NCBI GenBank assembly: GCA_964458575.1
Contig: CAYWMD010000005.1
Coordinates: forward strand, 124,001 to 188,000
Length of the DNA: 64,000 nucleotides
Source: CAYWMD01 sp964458575
GTDB taxonomy: Bacteria > Verrucomicrobiota > Verrucomicrobiia > Limisphaerales > JADLHS01
Direction of reading: 5' to 3'
Positions 1-8,214 of the stretch are shown in pieces; the stretch's first letter is position 1; each line of letters begins with the position of its first letter. A program made the position numbers and the translations under genes. The notes beneath the pieces were generated by a model that saw only the letters and a program-made list of their open reading frames with translations, searched no databases and had not been told where the DNA came from.

Positions 1-863
1 TTGGCCAGGACAATCTCATATTCGCCGTGCTTCCCGGCCAGCGCATCCTTGGTCACAACGGGGAGTTCCTCTGTAGCCCCTGTAGCGTCGGTCTGTGACC
101 GACGACCCGACGACGCATCTTTGCCCGACGACGGTGACACACCGTCGCTACAGTCGATGAAATCCGGCCCGATTCCATGCAGCAACAAATTCATCGCGCA
201 AAGCCGCGTAACGCTGTCCACCAGTTCGATGCCGAAGAATGTGCCGCTCTTGAGCTTCTTCTTCTGCGCCCGGTCAAGCTGGTAATGCTTCGCGAGATAA
301 TCATGCGCCGCCAGCAGAAACCCGCCAGTCCCACAGGCGGGATCGCAAATCGTAGTGCCAGGTCCAGGTTGGACTGCGTCCACCATGGCAGCGATGAGTG
401 GGCGCGGTGTGAAGTATTGGCCCGCGCCGCCTTTCACGTCCTCGGCGTTCTTTTGCAGCAACCCCTCGTAAGCGTCGCCCTTCACATCGGCGGACAGGCT
501 GGACCACTGCTCCTTGTCAATCAGATCCACGATGAGCCGGCGCAGCTTGGCCGGGTCTTGGATTTTGTTCTGCGCCTTGCGAAAAATGACGCCCAACATG
601 CCCGACCGCTTGCCGAGTTCCTCCAACGTATGGCGATAATGAATTTCCAACTCGTCGCCATCCTTGGCCAGCAACGCCGGCCAATCCTTGCCCTTGGGAA
701 TGGGCGACGGCTTGTTGAACGGCGGACGCGACTGCTCATCCGCCATTTTCAGGAATAGCAGAAACGTTAACTGCTCCACGTAATCGCCGTAGGACAACCC
801 GTCATCGCGAAGGATGTTGCAATAATTCCAAAGTTTTTGGACGAGGGCGGTGGGGTTGCTCAT
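1..863 (-). CDS. hsdM: Type I restriction-modification DNA methyltransferase subunit HsdM (3' part outside window)
   Basis: This is the N6-adenine methyltransferase subunit of a type I RM complex (HsdR2M2S); it protects host DNA and is needed for restriction. The frame is open from an ATG at 863 to the window edge (about 287 residues seen). The N-terminal helical HsdM_N domain (LWNYCNILRDDGLSYGDYVE) is followed by the SAM-binding motif I DPACGTGGFL. The window ends inside the catalytic NPPF motif (EIVLAN is the last sequence read). It lies 10 nt behind the four-TM gene and is the last visible cistron of the hsdR-hsdS-RT-TM-hsdM operon. Oddity: between the GIGPDFIDC stretch and the NPPF region the frame carries about 25 low-complexity residues encoded by a 74-bp palindromic repeat (80-153). 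Whether the enzyme tolerates this insert cannot be judged from sequence. Confidence 0.93.
   Translation of the reverse strand, partial: MSNPTALVQKLWNYCNILRDDGLSYGDYVEQLTFLLFLKMADEQSRPPFNKPSPIPKGKDWPALLAKDGDELEIHYRHTLEELGKRSGMLGVIFRKAQNKIQDPAKLRRLIVDLIDKEQWSSLSADVKGDAYEGLLQKNAEDVKGGAGQYFTPRPLIAAMVDAVQPGPGTTICDPACGTGGFLLAAHDYLAKHYQLDRAQKKKLKSGTFFGIELVDSVTRLCAMNLLLHGIGPDFIDCSDGVSPSSGKDASSGRRSQTDATGATEELPVVTKDALAGKHGEYEIVLA
80..153. repeat. 74-bp palindromic element inside hsdM
   Basis: Imperfect inverted repeat with outer 13-bp arms CTGTAGCGTCGGT (80-92) and ACCGTCGCTACAG (141-153), which match at 12 of 13 positions, plus inner GACGACC/CGTCGTC-type repeats. It is read through in frame as part of HsdM. 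It has the same arm-to-arm length as the palindrome inside ybeY at 44613-44686. Confidence 0.85.
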
Positions 864-873
864 GGAATATCAA

Positions 874-1650
874 TTAAAGGTCTTTACCGGCTGGCAGTGG
901 GGGTAATGAGGAGGCTCGTTTCAAAAGAGCTTCAACGACCTTTTCCTGCAATGCACTTTTCTTCCCTGCTTCAGTGGTCTCTGTGCATAGTTTAATCGCA
1001 AGCATCATGTCCTGCATCTGAACCAGATGTGCGAAGTAGAAATTGCCTTGCCGCAGGCTATTTCGATACATGAACAACGAAGTTCCGCCAATGAACTGTA
1101 TCAAAAGCCCAGAAATAGAGGCTATGCTGGCAACAGTCACATTGGGTGATGTGCCTTTGTAGAATTGGAAGACGCCGAACAGCAACGTCGCCAGACCAAG
1201 AATTATCGCTAGGACTCCGAAAGCAAAACTGCTCCATGCTTGTCTTTTGTTAAGCACGCAATACTCCCGGATTTCATTCAGATTCAGTTGGACGGTGTCA
1301 AACAAATCAGCTTTTTCACCTTCCGGGCTGCGCTTCTTTATTTCATCTCTCTCCTCGCGCAATTCCTTCATCTCTTTGCGATACAGAAATGGCGGAATGG
1401 ATTCCTCAGGTAGATACGCGGCCACGCTGGCCAGCAAAGCGACTGCCCCGATGAGGACGAGAAAGCCGGCGATGTTTGCAAAAACATCTTTGGGAACTTG
1501 TGGGAATGCGTTAAGCGCTGCGAGTAAACCAGCCACTCCAGCTAAAACCAAAGACACCATCGCGCAGATAAGCGTGGCCTTGCGCGACTTAGGATGCTTG
1601 CGCAACGAATCGACGAGATACCAGAATGCTTCAGTTAAAGTAGTATACAT
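874..1650 (-). CDS. Four-TM membrane protein paired with the reverse transcriptase (putative 2TM-type effector)
   Basis: A 258-residue protein of unassigned function. Hydrophobic segments lie at about residues 25-47, 57-79, 141-163 and 171-195, with a charged, coiled-coil-like linker at 90-135 (KEMKELREERDEIKKR). The C-terminal half (a TM hairpin, then FYFAHLVQMQDMMLAIKLC and a helical tail) resembles, from memory, the TRADD-N-associated / SLATT-like two-TM domains seen in bacterial conflict systems; this is an inference and not a search result. It starts 3 nt after the RT stop codon and 10 nt before hsdM, so all three are almost certainly co-translated. The likely role is a membrane-acting effector triggered by the RT module. 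It could instead be an unrelated membrane passenger of the operon. Confidence 0.75.
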   Translation of the reverse strand: MYTTLTEAFWYLVDSLRKHPKSRKATLICAMVSLVLAGVAGLLAALNAFPQVPKDVFANIAGFLVLIGAVALLASVAAYLPEESIPPFLYRKEMKELREERDEIKKRSPEGEKADLFDTVQLNLNEIREYCVLNKRQAWSSFAFGVLAIILGLATLLFGVFQFYKGTSPNVTVASIASISGLLIQFIGGTSLFMYRNSLRQGNFYFAHLVQMQDMMLAIKLCTETTEAGKKSALQEKVVEALLKRASSLPPLPAGKDL

Positions 1651-1653
1651 AAA

Positions 1654-3267
1654 TCAAAAATAGCTCTCAGTTTCGTCCTCAGGCTCATCCTCAGTGTCTT
1701 CACTGCCGCTAAAGTTGATTAGCTGGCCCAAATCTTCGGAAGCGGAAGTTTTTGCTTTGAGTGGCGGCAGAGGCGGCAGTGCGGTCTTCGTGTCGTCGTA
1801 GAATCGCACACCCGCAGCCTTCAGTTTGGCGAAGTTGCCGTCGCTACCGACAAAGTCTTTGCCATCCGCAGGCGCAAGCCACCCGCGAACCGCCGCTTCA
1901 TACGCCAACATCCATCTTGAATCATATAGTTCTGCCGATGTAAGGGCTGCTGCAAGCGGGTCAAGTTCCGCCGGTGATTCTGTCAAGCCCATCGCTCGCG
2001 CGTGCAATGCCGCCAGCGCGCAGATTGAGTCATCCATTTTCACGACGCACTTGAGCGAGTCTGCGGACAGTTTGAATCCCTGAGCGATACAACCCCAAAC
2101 AGACCAAGCGACCTCGCTGGAGTGACGTTGGGGGGCGTGCTCCATGATCGTTTTCAGGAGGAGATTGTGACGGCGGTTCTTTCTCGCGTCATCGGTGGCT
2201 GGCTGGCGAAGAATCGTATTCAGGACCACCGGAAGCGCTCCAGCTTCGACTCTTGCCGCTTGGACGAGCAGATCTTCGGCAACTTCGTAGTGCGATTTCC
2301 ACGTTCGGATGTTAGCAATTCGCCCGGCTGCGTATTTCAAAACCCCTGTGTCTGGAAACTCGTGCGACAGCTCGAACGCGGTGTCAAAAAAGTTTATCAG
2401 TTGTGACTTGAAGCTTGTCGAGGATGGATCAAGTTCAAGCCCCTTCAAGCGATCAACCCACGACTCTTCGATGCGTTGGGGCAGTGGCAAGATTCTGGTT
2501 TTTGCCGGATTCAGATGAAGCTCAAACTGGAGAAGCGCTTCTTGGAATAGCGACAATCCTTCCAGCGCTGCCGCATGGCTATCGAACACGAGTTCGTAAT
2601 CGTCCACGTAGCGGAGTCCCGAGATGTTTTGCTTTGCAAGCTCTGCGTCAACCTTGCACAGAAGAGCTTCGGCGATGAGCAATGAGGTGTCCGGCCCGAT
2701 GGGAATCCCATTTGTCTGACCGTGCTGGCATCCTTGGACGAGTTTATCCAATCGGTTGCCCATGATTGGATCAAACTTGTGTTGCTTCGAGTATTCTTTG
2801 CCGTGGAGTGCCCACGGGATGCTGTGGGTGTAGATGGATGGGTAGAATCGGCTGATGTCCGCGCGCAGCAGAAAACGACCTTGGGCATAAACCTGTGCGC
2901 GCCGTTCGGAGCGTTGATCCATTTTGTGCTTCCGGCCAATTCCGCGCTTTGGACTGGTTGTAACTGGACTGCTTAGGGAAAGCGCAGACGTGGTAGCTTC
3001 TTTCTCGAGTGCTGCCCAGTTGTCGACGACGAAGTCCGCAAGGAGCGAAAAGTGGATCGGGTTGAGAATGGACAATTGCCGACGGAGCGTGCCAGTTCTT
3101 GCGAGATTGAAGACCTCTGGGATCGATGTCGCAGGCTGGGCTGTGAACGGAAACACCTTTGGCTTTTCACTGGCAACGAACTTGGCCAGCGATTGTGATA
3201 CAAATGGGGGCGGTAATTCTTGCGGGAGGTAACCGCGCTCCAAAAGATTTTCAAGTGTAAGGCTCAT
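1654..3267 (-). CDS. UG/Abi-like defence-associated reverse transcriptase
   Basis: RNA-directed DNA polymerase of 537 residues. The palm motifs are intact: RADISRFYPSIY (catalytic Asp137), QTNGIPIGPDTS (184-195) and RYVDDY (Asp222/Asp223). The RT core ends near residue 290 and is followed by about 250 residues of apparently helical sequence without an intron maturase (X) domain, as in the non-retron, non-group-II UG/Abi RTs linked to phage defence. No msr/msd-like sequence or intron boundaries were recognised. The ATG directly abuts the hsdS stop, and the four-TM gene starts 3 nt after its own stop, so it is an integral part of the RM operon. The assignment as an RT is firm; the exact UG/DRT class is not determined here. 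Confidence 0.92.
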   Translation of the reverse strand: MSLTLENLLERGYLPQELPPPFVSQSLAKFVASEKPKVFPFTAQPATSIPEVFNLARTGTLRRQLSILNPIHFSLLADFVVDNWAALEKEATTSALSLSSPVTTSPKRGIGRKHKMDQRSERRAQVYAQGRFLLRADISRFYPSIYTHSIPWALHGKEYSKQHKFDPIMGNRLDKLVQGCQHGQTNGIPIGPDTSLLIAEALLCKVDAELAKQNISGLRYVDDYELVFDSHAAALEGLSLFQEALLQFELHLNPAKTRILPLPQRIEESWVDRLKGLELDPSSTSFKSQLINFFDTAFELSHEFPDTGVLKYAAGRIANIRTWKSHYEVAEDLLVQAARVEAGALPVVLNTILRQPATDDARKNRRHNLLLKTIMEHAPQRHSSEVAWSVWGCIAQGFKLSADSLKCVVKMDDSICALAALHARAMGLTESPAELDPLAAALTSAELYDSRWMLAYEAAVRGWLAPADGKDFVGSDGNFAKLKAAGVRFYDDTKTALPPLPPLKAKTSASEDLGQLINFSGSEDTEDEPEDETESYF

Positions 3268-4731
3268 TCAGCAGAGTTCTCCGGTGAAGGCTTTTTGGAG
3301 GATGGACTGGCGGAGGCGGGTGGCGCGCTGGAGGTTGGCGGTCACCACCGACTCCAACTCCTCCACCACGCTCAACCGCCGCTCCACTTCCGCCACGATC
3401 CGCGTCTGCTCGGCCAGCGGGGGAAGCGGGATTGCCATCGCTTTCAATTCCTTGACGCCTTTGACGTTGGGAATGGCAGAGCCGGTTGAGTTGTCAAAAA
3501 TCGTCTTCTGAAAAAAGGCCGACCTGAACAAGTGGAGAAAATAACCGTGCGAGATGAATCGCTCGTTCATTCTGACCCGGAGCAACGCCTGATTGATGAT
3601 GCCCCGCTCGAACTGATCAGGCACGCGAGTGATGCGACCAAGGGTCACACCCGAGCAACTGATGAGGTAGTCGCCAGCCTTCACTTCAAACGCCCGCAGT
3701 TCTTCAAACTTTGCTGGCGTGATGTAATAACGAGCGAAGGAGCAATCGTCGTTGATCGGGCAATATTGCTCGTAAACCTTAAATCCCTTTTCAACGAAGA
3801 TGGACTTCTTGAGCGCACTACCAAAAGGCCCGCGCTTGAATGCACTCTCTTCATTCGCCAGAACCATTTCCCACGAAACCCACGTCCAGCCTTCGGGGAG
3901 TGATGGGAGATTCGCGGTGTCGGGGGCGGCGGGTTCTTTGTATTTGCCACGGCCCTGCCAGTTTTGGCGGCGCTCGGTGAGGATGCGGCGAAGCAGAGCT
4001 TCGCCAGTTTCGAGTTTCGAGTTTCGAGTTCCGAGTTTCCGATGCAGCTCTGCCTCCGTGGGGACGAGTTTGCCTTCGCAGGCGGCTTTGAGGACGGCGG
4101 CGCGGTAGCGTTTGAGGTTGGCCTGCACCCGCCGCAACGCCGCCACCCCCGCCTCCAGCCGCGTGAATTGCTTCTCAATCTCCGCCACAATCCGCCGCTG
4201 CTCTTCGACCGTCGCGGGAACGGGAACGGGCAACTGCCGAAAGCGCTCGTGCGTCAGGTTCAAGCCGCTGTCGCTGCTGCCCGTTTTCATTTTGTCGATG
4301 GCGAGTCTCGCTTGTTCGGTCTGGAGAAATGCCTCGACGTAACGCGCGTCGTGCTCCTTTGGGTCAACGCGGAAGCGATACATCTTGCCTGACATCATCA
4401 GGCGTTTGCGCGTTTGGCGCACGAGACACGCAACCCCGCATCGCACGCGCGGTCCGGCGCAGGTGAGAAGCAAGTCGCCTTCTTTTACTTCGATCTGTGG
4501 GCGCGGTTCGAGACTGGCAGGGAGACGTTTGTTGTGCTCGGGCTGAAACTCACCAACTTGGATTGAAGTGGTTTTCAGAACACCCCACACGTCTTCAGAC
4601 GGCGATGGCTCTTTTTCACATTGCGGACTCCAGCCCTGATGAAGCGTGCGGCCATCTTCAAGTGGCGCGATGATTTCTTCGATGCGCTTGACTGCCCATT
4701 TGGGTGGCAAGCCTGTGGCGTTCGCACTCAT
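3268..4731 (-). CDS. hsdS: Type I restriction-modification specificity subunit HsdS
   Basis: The DNA-recognition subunit of the RM complex, 487 residues. It has the usual two target-recognition domains, each followed by a conserved helical spacer (VEEQRRIVAEIEKQFTRLEA near residue 180 and LAEQTRIVAEVERRLSVVEE near 440). The ATG overlaps the hsdR stop as ATGA (4728-4731), and the stop codon abuts the RT start. Oddity: just after the central helix the frame includes KLGTRNSKLETG, encoded by a tandem CGAGTTT-type repeat (4007-4040). This lies between the two half-subunits, a position where length changes in HsdS are known to alter the spacing of the bipartite target. Confidence 0.95.
   Translation of the reverse strand: MSANATGLPPKWAVKRIEEIIAPLEDGRTLHQGWSPQCEKEPSPSEDVWGVLKTTSIQVGEFQPEHNKRLPASLEPRPQIEVKEGDLLLTCAGPRVRCGVACLVRQTRKRLMMSGKMYRFRVDPKEHDARYVEAFLQTEQARLAIDKMKTGSSDSGLNLTHERFRQLPVPVPATVEEQRRIVAEIEKQFTRLEAGVAALRRVQANLKRYRAAVLKAACEGKLVPTEAELHRKLGTRNSKLETGEALLRRILTERRQNWQGRGKYKEPAAPDTANLPSLPEGWTWVSWEMVLANEESAFKRGPFGSALKKSIFVEKGFKVYEQYCPINDDCSFARYYITPAKFEELRAFEVKAGDYLISCSGVTLGRITRVPDQFERGIINQALLRVRMNERFISHGYFLHLFRSAFFQKTIFDNSTGSAIPNVKGVKELKAMAIPLPPLAEQTRIVAEVERRLSVVEELESVVTANLQRATRLRQSILQKAFTGELC
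4007..4040. repeat. Short tandem repeat inside hsdS
   Basis: Four near-copies of a 7-8 bp unit (CGAGTTT or CGAGTTCC) in tandem, read through in frame as the linker between the first central helix and the second target-recognition domain of HsdS. Confidence 0.7.
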
Positions 4732-7577
4732 GCCGCGAGCACCTCGTTGAGTTCATCGAGCAGCTTGGGCAGTTGCTCGCCGAAGAGTTGATGGGCTTTG
4801 CCCAAGCCGCCGCGCTGGTTGAATGGTGAGAGTTCCAAATCTTCCGGCTCAATGCTGATGGCCGTGGCGATGTGGTCGCGAATCAAATTGAGCCACGCGA
4901 ATTGTTCGCCGGAAAATTTCACGCCGGCCTTGGCCTTGTCCATGAGCCATTCGTTGAAGCGTTCGGTCACGGAATCGGCAAAGGGCGCGAGCACGGGCTG
5001 TTGCTCCAGCGCAAAGCGGACGAGCGAAACCAGATCGGCAAATCGTCCGGCCTGCGAACGGCCTTTAACTTTGCCCGGCTTGGCCGCAGCGAAGGCGTTC
5101 CAGAGATTGTCCTCGGTCCAGGCGGCGTGCTGGTCGCGCAGCTTCTTTTCCAGTTCCTTGAGCATCGGCTCGGTGAGGCGCTGTTTGAACGGGCGGCTGT
5201 AAAGGATTTGGAGCGCAGTGATCTCGGCTTTGTTCTGCTCAATGAAGTCGCGGAAGCTCGTGGCGAGCTGCGCACCTGCTTGCGTGGTCTTTTGCGCCGG
5301 GCCGGCGTAGAGCAACGTGTCTTGCGAGATGACATCAATGGTCTGCTCGGCGGCCTTGGCGATTTTCTTGAGCAGGTTGCGCAGGTCGGGATTCGTGGCG
5401 AGCGGGGCGAGGGCTTCCTTCACACGGAGGTCACGGACCTCGGCGATTTGTTTGGCGGTGGGTTCAACGTAGGTGGCGGCCGGCGACGGAGCGCCAGCCC
5501 TACCTTTGGCTTCCGCCAGGATTTCGTCGGGGTCAATGGCGGCCAACATGGCTTTGGAAATCTCGGAGAGGGTCTGGCCTTTGGCGGTCTTCACCACCTC
5601 GGCTTCCAATTCGTCATCGAAGCGGCGTTCGAGGCGGATCAAGCGGCCGGCCAGTGACTCGACGGCAGCAACTTCGGTCGTGCCGAGCGCGGCGGCATCG
5701 AGGAGTTTCTCGAAGCTGACGGTGGGTTTCTTTTCCAGCGGGCGGGATTCGGTATGCACGCGTTCGGTCACGCCCACGGCATCCACGATGAGATAGCGGG
5801 TCTTGCGTTTGACGCCGGGGTTGACCTGTTCCATCTCGGTGTCGGACACCACGCGCACGCCGCGGCCTTTCATCTGCTCGAAGAAGTTCTTCGACGCCAC
5901 GCTGCGCATGAAAAAGACGATTTCCAGCGGCTTGATGTCCGTGCCGGTGGCGATCATGTCCACGGTGACGGCGATGCGCGGGTTGTAGCTGTTGCGGAAG
6001 GCGCTGAGGATCTGCTCTGGCGTCAGGCTGGCGGTGCGTTCCCATTTGAACACCTCGATTTCCTTGCCGTCCACGAGCTTCTTGCCGACCGGGATGCGGG
6101 TGAACCCGGTGCGATAGGTGATTTTCTGGCAGAAGTCGTTGCCCTTGCCGAACACCTCGCGGCAGATGCGGACGATGTCGTCGGCGTGGGAATCATCTTT
6201 GGCGAAGATGAGCGTCTTGGGCAGGTCGGTGCGGCCCGGAAACATCTCGGTGAACACCTTGTCGCGGAAGGTCTCCAGCACCGTGCGGATCTGGTCGGGC
6301 GCAACAACATCGCGGTCGAGGTCGCCGGCGTCGTAGGCGAGCACTTCGTCGAGCTGTTCCCAGCGGACCTTGCGGGTCTGGCGATCGCGTTTGTCCACCC
6401 AGAGGCCGGCCTCCACCTTCGAACCGCCCTCGGTGATCTGCGTTTTGATGCGGTAGATGTCGCAACCGACGTTCACGCCATCGGCCACGGCTTTCTCGTG
6501 GTTGTATTCCATCACGAGATTCTGCTGGAAGAAACCGAAGGTCTGCTTGGACGGCGTGGCGGTGAGGCCGATGAGCGAGGCATCAAAATAATCCAGCACC
6601 TGCCGCCAGAGATTGTAGATGGAGCGATGGCATTCGTCGGTGACGATGAAATCAAATTCCTCGATGGGGAACGCGGGATTGTATTCCACCGGGACGGGCT
6701 GCTTGAAGAGCGTTTCAGCAGATTCAATCGGCAGGTCATCGAGGTCGGGTGCGGCTTCCGTCTCGCCTTTGAGCATGGAATAGATGCGCTGGATCGTGCC
6801 GATGACCACGCGGGCCGAGGTGTCGAGCTGATTGCTGCTCAGGCGTTGGACGATGTATTCCTCGGTGAACTTGTAATTGTTCACGGGAGAGACGAACTGC
6901 TGGAATTCCTTGAGTGTCTGGTCGCCGAGATTGCCGCGATCCACGAGGAAGAGGACGCGCTTTGCCCCGGCGTATTTGACGAGGCGATAGATGAAATTGA
7001 CGGCGGTGTAGGTCTTGCCCGAACCGGTGGCCATCTGGATGAGCGCACGTGGACGGCCGGCAACGAAGGAGAGTTCGAGATTCTTGATGGCTTCGAACTG
7101 CGCGGGCCAGAGGTTGCCTTGGGTCAGGCCGGGAAACTCTCTCAGGCGCTGGGCAAGCTGCTTTTCCTGCTGCACCCAGGCGAGCAAGGTTTCCGGGCGA
7201 TGAAACGAAAACACGCGGCGGCTGCGCGGCTGCGGATCAAGGCGGTTGGTAAAAAACGTTTCCGCCCCGGTGCTTTCGTAACAGAACGCCAGCGGCGATT
7301 TCCAGGCGGGCAGACCAAACGGCACTCCGGCGACATACTTGGCGGATTGTTCCTCGACGCTGGTGAGCGTGACGCCTGCCGGTTTGGCTTCGACCGTGCC
7401 GATGGCTTTGCCGTCCACGAACAGCGTGTAATCGGGTTCGCCGGTTTTGAAGGAGAGTTCGCCGACAGCGACGCCCCGTTGTGCGGAGAGGTTGACCTTA
7501 TCCTTGGACTGAACGACCCAGCCCGACGCGACGAGCATCGCGTCAATCTGTTGGCGGGCCTTTTCTTCCGGGGTCAT
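4728..7577 (-). CDS. hsdR: Type I restriction endonuclease subunit HsdR
   Basis: Motor and nuclease subunit, 949 residues, EcoEI/EcoR124-like. The N-terminal PD-(D/E)xK nuclease is visible (GEPDYTLFVDG with Asp49, and TVEAK with Glu63 and Lys65). The SF2 translocase has Walker A ATGSGKT (183-189) and Walker B DECH (314-317), a helicase C-terminal lobe with a QMKGRGVR motif, and an EcoEI_R_C-type C-terminal region that contacts the methylase. It is the first full gene of the operon. Its ATG overlaps the stop of a short hsdM-like remnant as ATGA (7574-7577), and its own stop overlaps the hsdS start. At about residues 689-700 (GRAGAPSPAATY) the frame reads through a small palindromic repeat (5473-5508). 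Confidence 0.96.
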   Translation of the reverse strand: MTPEEKARQQIDAMLVASGWVVQSKDKVNLSAQRGVAVGELSFKTGEPDYTLFVDGKAIGTVEAKPAGVTLTSVEEQSAKYVAGVPFGLPAWKSPLAFCYESTGAETFFTNRLDPQPRSRRVFSFHRPETLLAWVQQEKQLAQRLREFPGLTQGNLWPAQFEAIKNLELSFVAGRPRALIQMATGSGKTYTAVNFIYRLVKYAGAKRVLFLVDRGNLGDQTLKEFQQFVSPVNNYKFTEEYIVQRLSSNQLDTSARVVIGTIQRIYSMLKGETEAAPDLDDLPIESAETLFKQPVPVEYNPAFPIEEFDFIVTDECHRSIYNLWRQVLDYFDASLIGLTATPSKQTFGFFQQNLVMEYNHEKAVADGVNVGCDIYRIKTQITEGGSKVEAGLWVDKRDRQTRKVRWEQLDEVLAYDAGDLDRDVVAPDQIRTVLETFRDKVFTEMFPGRTDLPKTLIFAKDDSHADDIVRICREVFGKGNDFCQKITYRTGFTRIPVGKKLVDGKEIEVFKWERTASLTPEQILSAFRNSYNPRIAVTVDMIATGTDIKPLEIVFFMRSVASKNFFEQMKGRGVRVVSDTEMEQVNPGVKRKTRYLIVDAVGVTERVHTESRPLEKKPTVSFEKLLDAAALGTTEVAAVESLAGRLIRLERRFDDELEAEVVKTAKGQTLSEISKAMLAAIDPDEILAEAKGRAGAPSPAATYVEPTAKQIAEVRDLRVKEALAPLATNPDLRNLLKKIAKAAEQTIDVISQDTLLYAGPAQKTTQAGAQLATSFRDFIEQNKAEITALQILYSRPFKQRLTEPMLKELEKKLRDQHAAWTEDNLWNAFAAAKPGKVKGRSQAGRFADLVSLVRFALEQQPVLAPFADSVTERFNEWLMDKAKAGVKFSGEQFAWLNLIRDHIATAISIEPEDLELSPFNQRGGLGKAHQLFGEQLPKLLDELNEVLAA
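5473..5508. repeat. Small palindromic repeat inside hsdR
   Basis: On the minus strand it reads GGCTGGCG-CTCCGT-CGCCGGCC, an 8-bp stem with one wobble, preceded by GGTAG. It looks like an intergenic-type repeat that now encodes Gly/Ala/Pro-rich residues between helical parts of HsdR. Confidence 0.55.
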
Positions 7578-7693
7578 TCAGGCAGAGTGGCATTGTGGCC
7601 GGTATTGGCCCGAAGTTGGTCAGCACTATGCGAGCGGCGCTTTTCGAGCGTTTCGGTGAGTGCGTCTTTCTCGGATGGGGCGATCCAGTGCAT
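7574..7693 (-). pseudogene. Remnant resembling the N-terminus of a type I methyltransferase (HsdM)
   Basis: A 39-codon frame beginning MHWIAPSEKD and continuing TETLEKR...ADQLRAN. This resembles, from memory, the region around the N-terminus of another class of HsdM proteins (xLEKRLWxAADQFRANSG). The same frame can be followed upstream towards the tRNA (REIHEVGGKQ before the Met). It ends NATLPE with a TGA that overlaps the hsdR ATG as ATGA. It is therefore probably the truncated scar of a methylase gene that once preceded or replaced the present hsdR arrangement, and it may still serve as a short leader that couples translation to hsdR. Confidence 0.5.
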
Positions 7694-7788
7694 GTGCTGT
7701 TTCCCGCCAACTTCGTGAATCTCGCGCCGCAGGGTATCGGAACTGGGAACGGAGCCAATGGAAAAGGCCGGGAATTCAGAACGAAACT

Positions 7789-7876
7789 TGGTGCCGGTGG
7801 CGGGACTTGAACCCGCACGACTTTTTACGGTCCCAGGATTTTAAGTCCTGTGCGTCTGCCATTTCGCCACACCGGC
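7789..7876 (-). tRNA. tRNA-Leu(UAA), CCA encoded
   Basis: The minus strand folds as a class II tRNA. The acceptor stem is GCCGGTG/CACCGGC, the anticodon stem is CAGGA/TCCTG with loop CTTAAAA (anticodon TAA), there is a long variable arm, and the T-arm is GCGGG-TTCAAGT-CCCGC. The discriminator A (7792) is followed by encoded CCA (7791-7789). The restriction island begins immediately 3' of this gene, a classic integration point. Confidence 0.96.
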
Positions 7877-8214
7877 AACCCAGCGATCGTTTCTCCGCAT
7901 TCCATCCGGGCCAGAGACGCTGCCACGGACAATAAGACTTTCCTGTCGCAAAGCAAGGACCGGGACAGCACACGAGACGTTGCGCCGAACCGGGCTTATT
8001 GGGGCTGGACGGATTGGGGGTGGCGGAGTATGTAGTCGTCATGGTGTCTGTTCTTCGTTTCACGGTTGTACGGGGCGTGCGTTCCACAACTTGTGGCTCA
8101 GCGTTCCGACTCACGTCGGTTCGCAACTCCGCTTGACCTGGGATCGGTGTTCCCCGTTCCACCAGCATCAAACTCTCGCCAACTTTGGCGCGGCTTGTTA
8201 GTGTCCACCGGTTG
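7877..8214. other. Intergenic region between tRNA-Leu and the mla operon
   Basis: 338 bp between divergent units. It should hold the promoters of the tRNA (minus) and of mlaE (plus). I found no convincing open frame, hairpin terminator or repeat. An upstream in-frame TTG at 8185 could lengthen MlaE by 10 residues. Confidence 0.6.

Noticed and set aside
5754..7718. 654-codon plus-strand open frame
   Set aside because: It is antisense to hsdR; the composition is that of a high-GC shadow frame (His/Ala/Gly-rich) with no family features.
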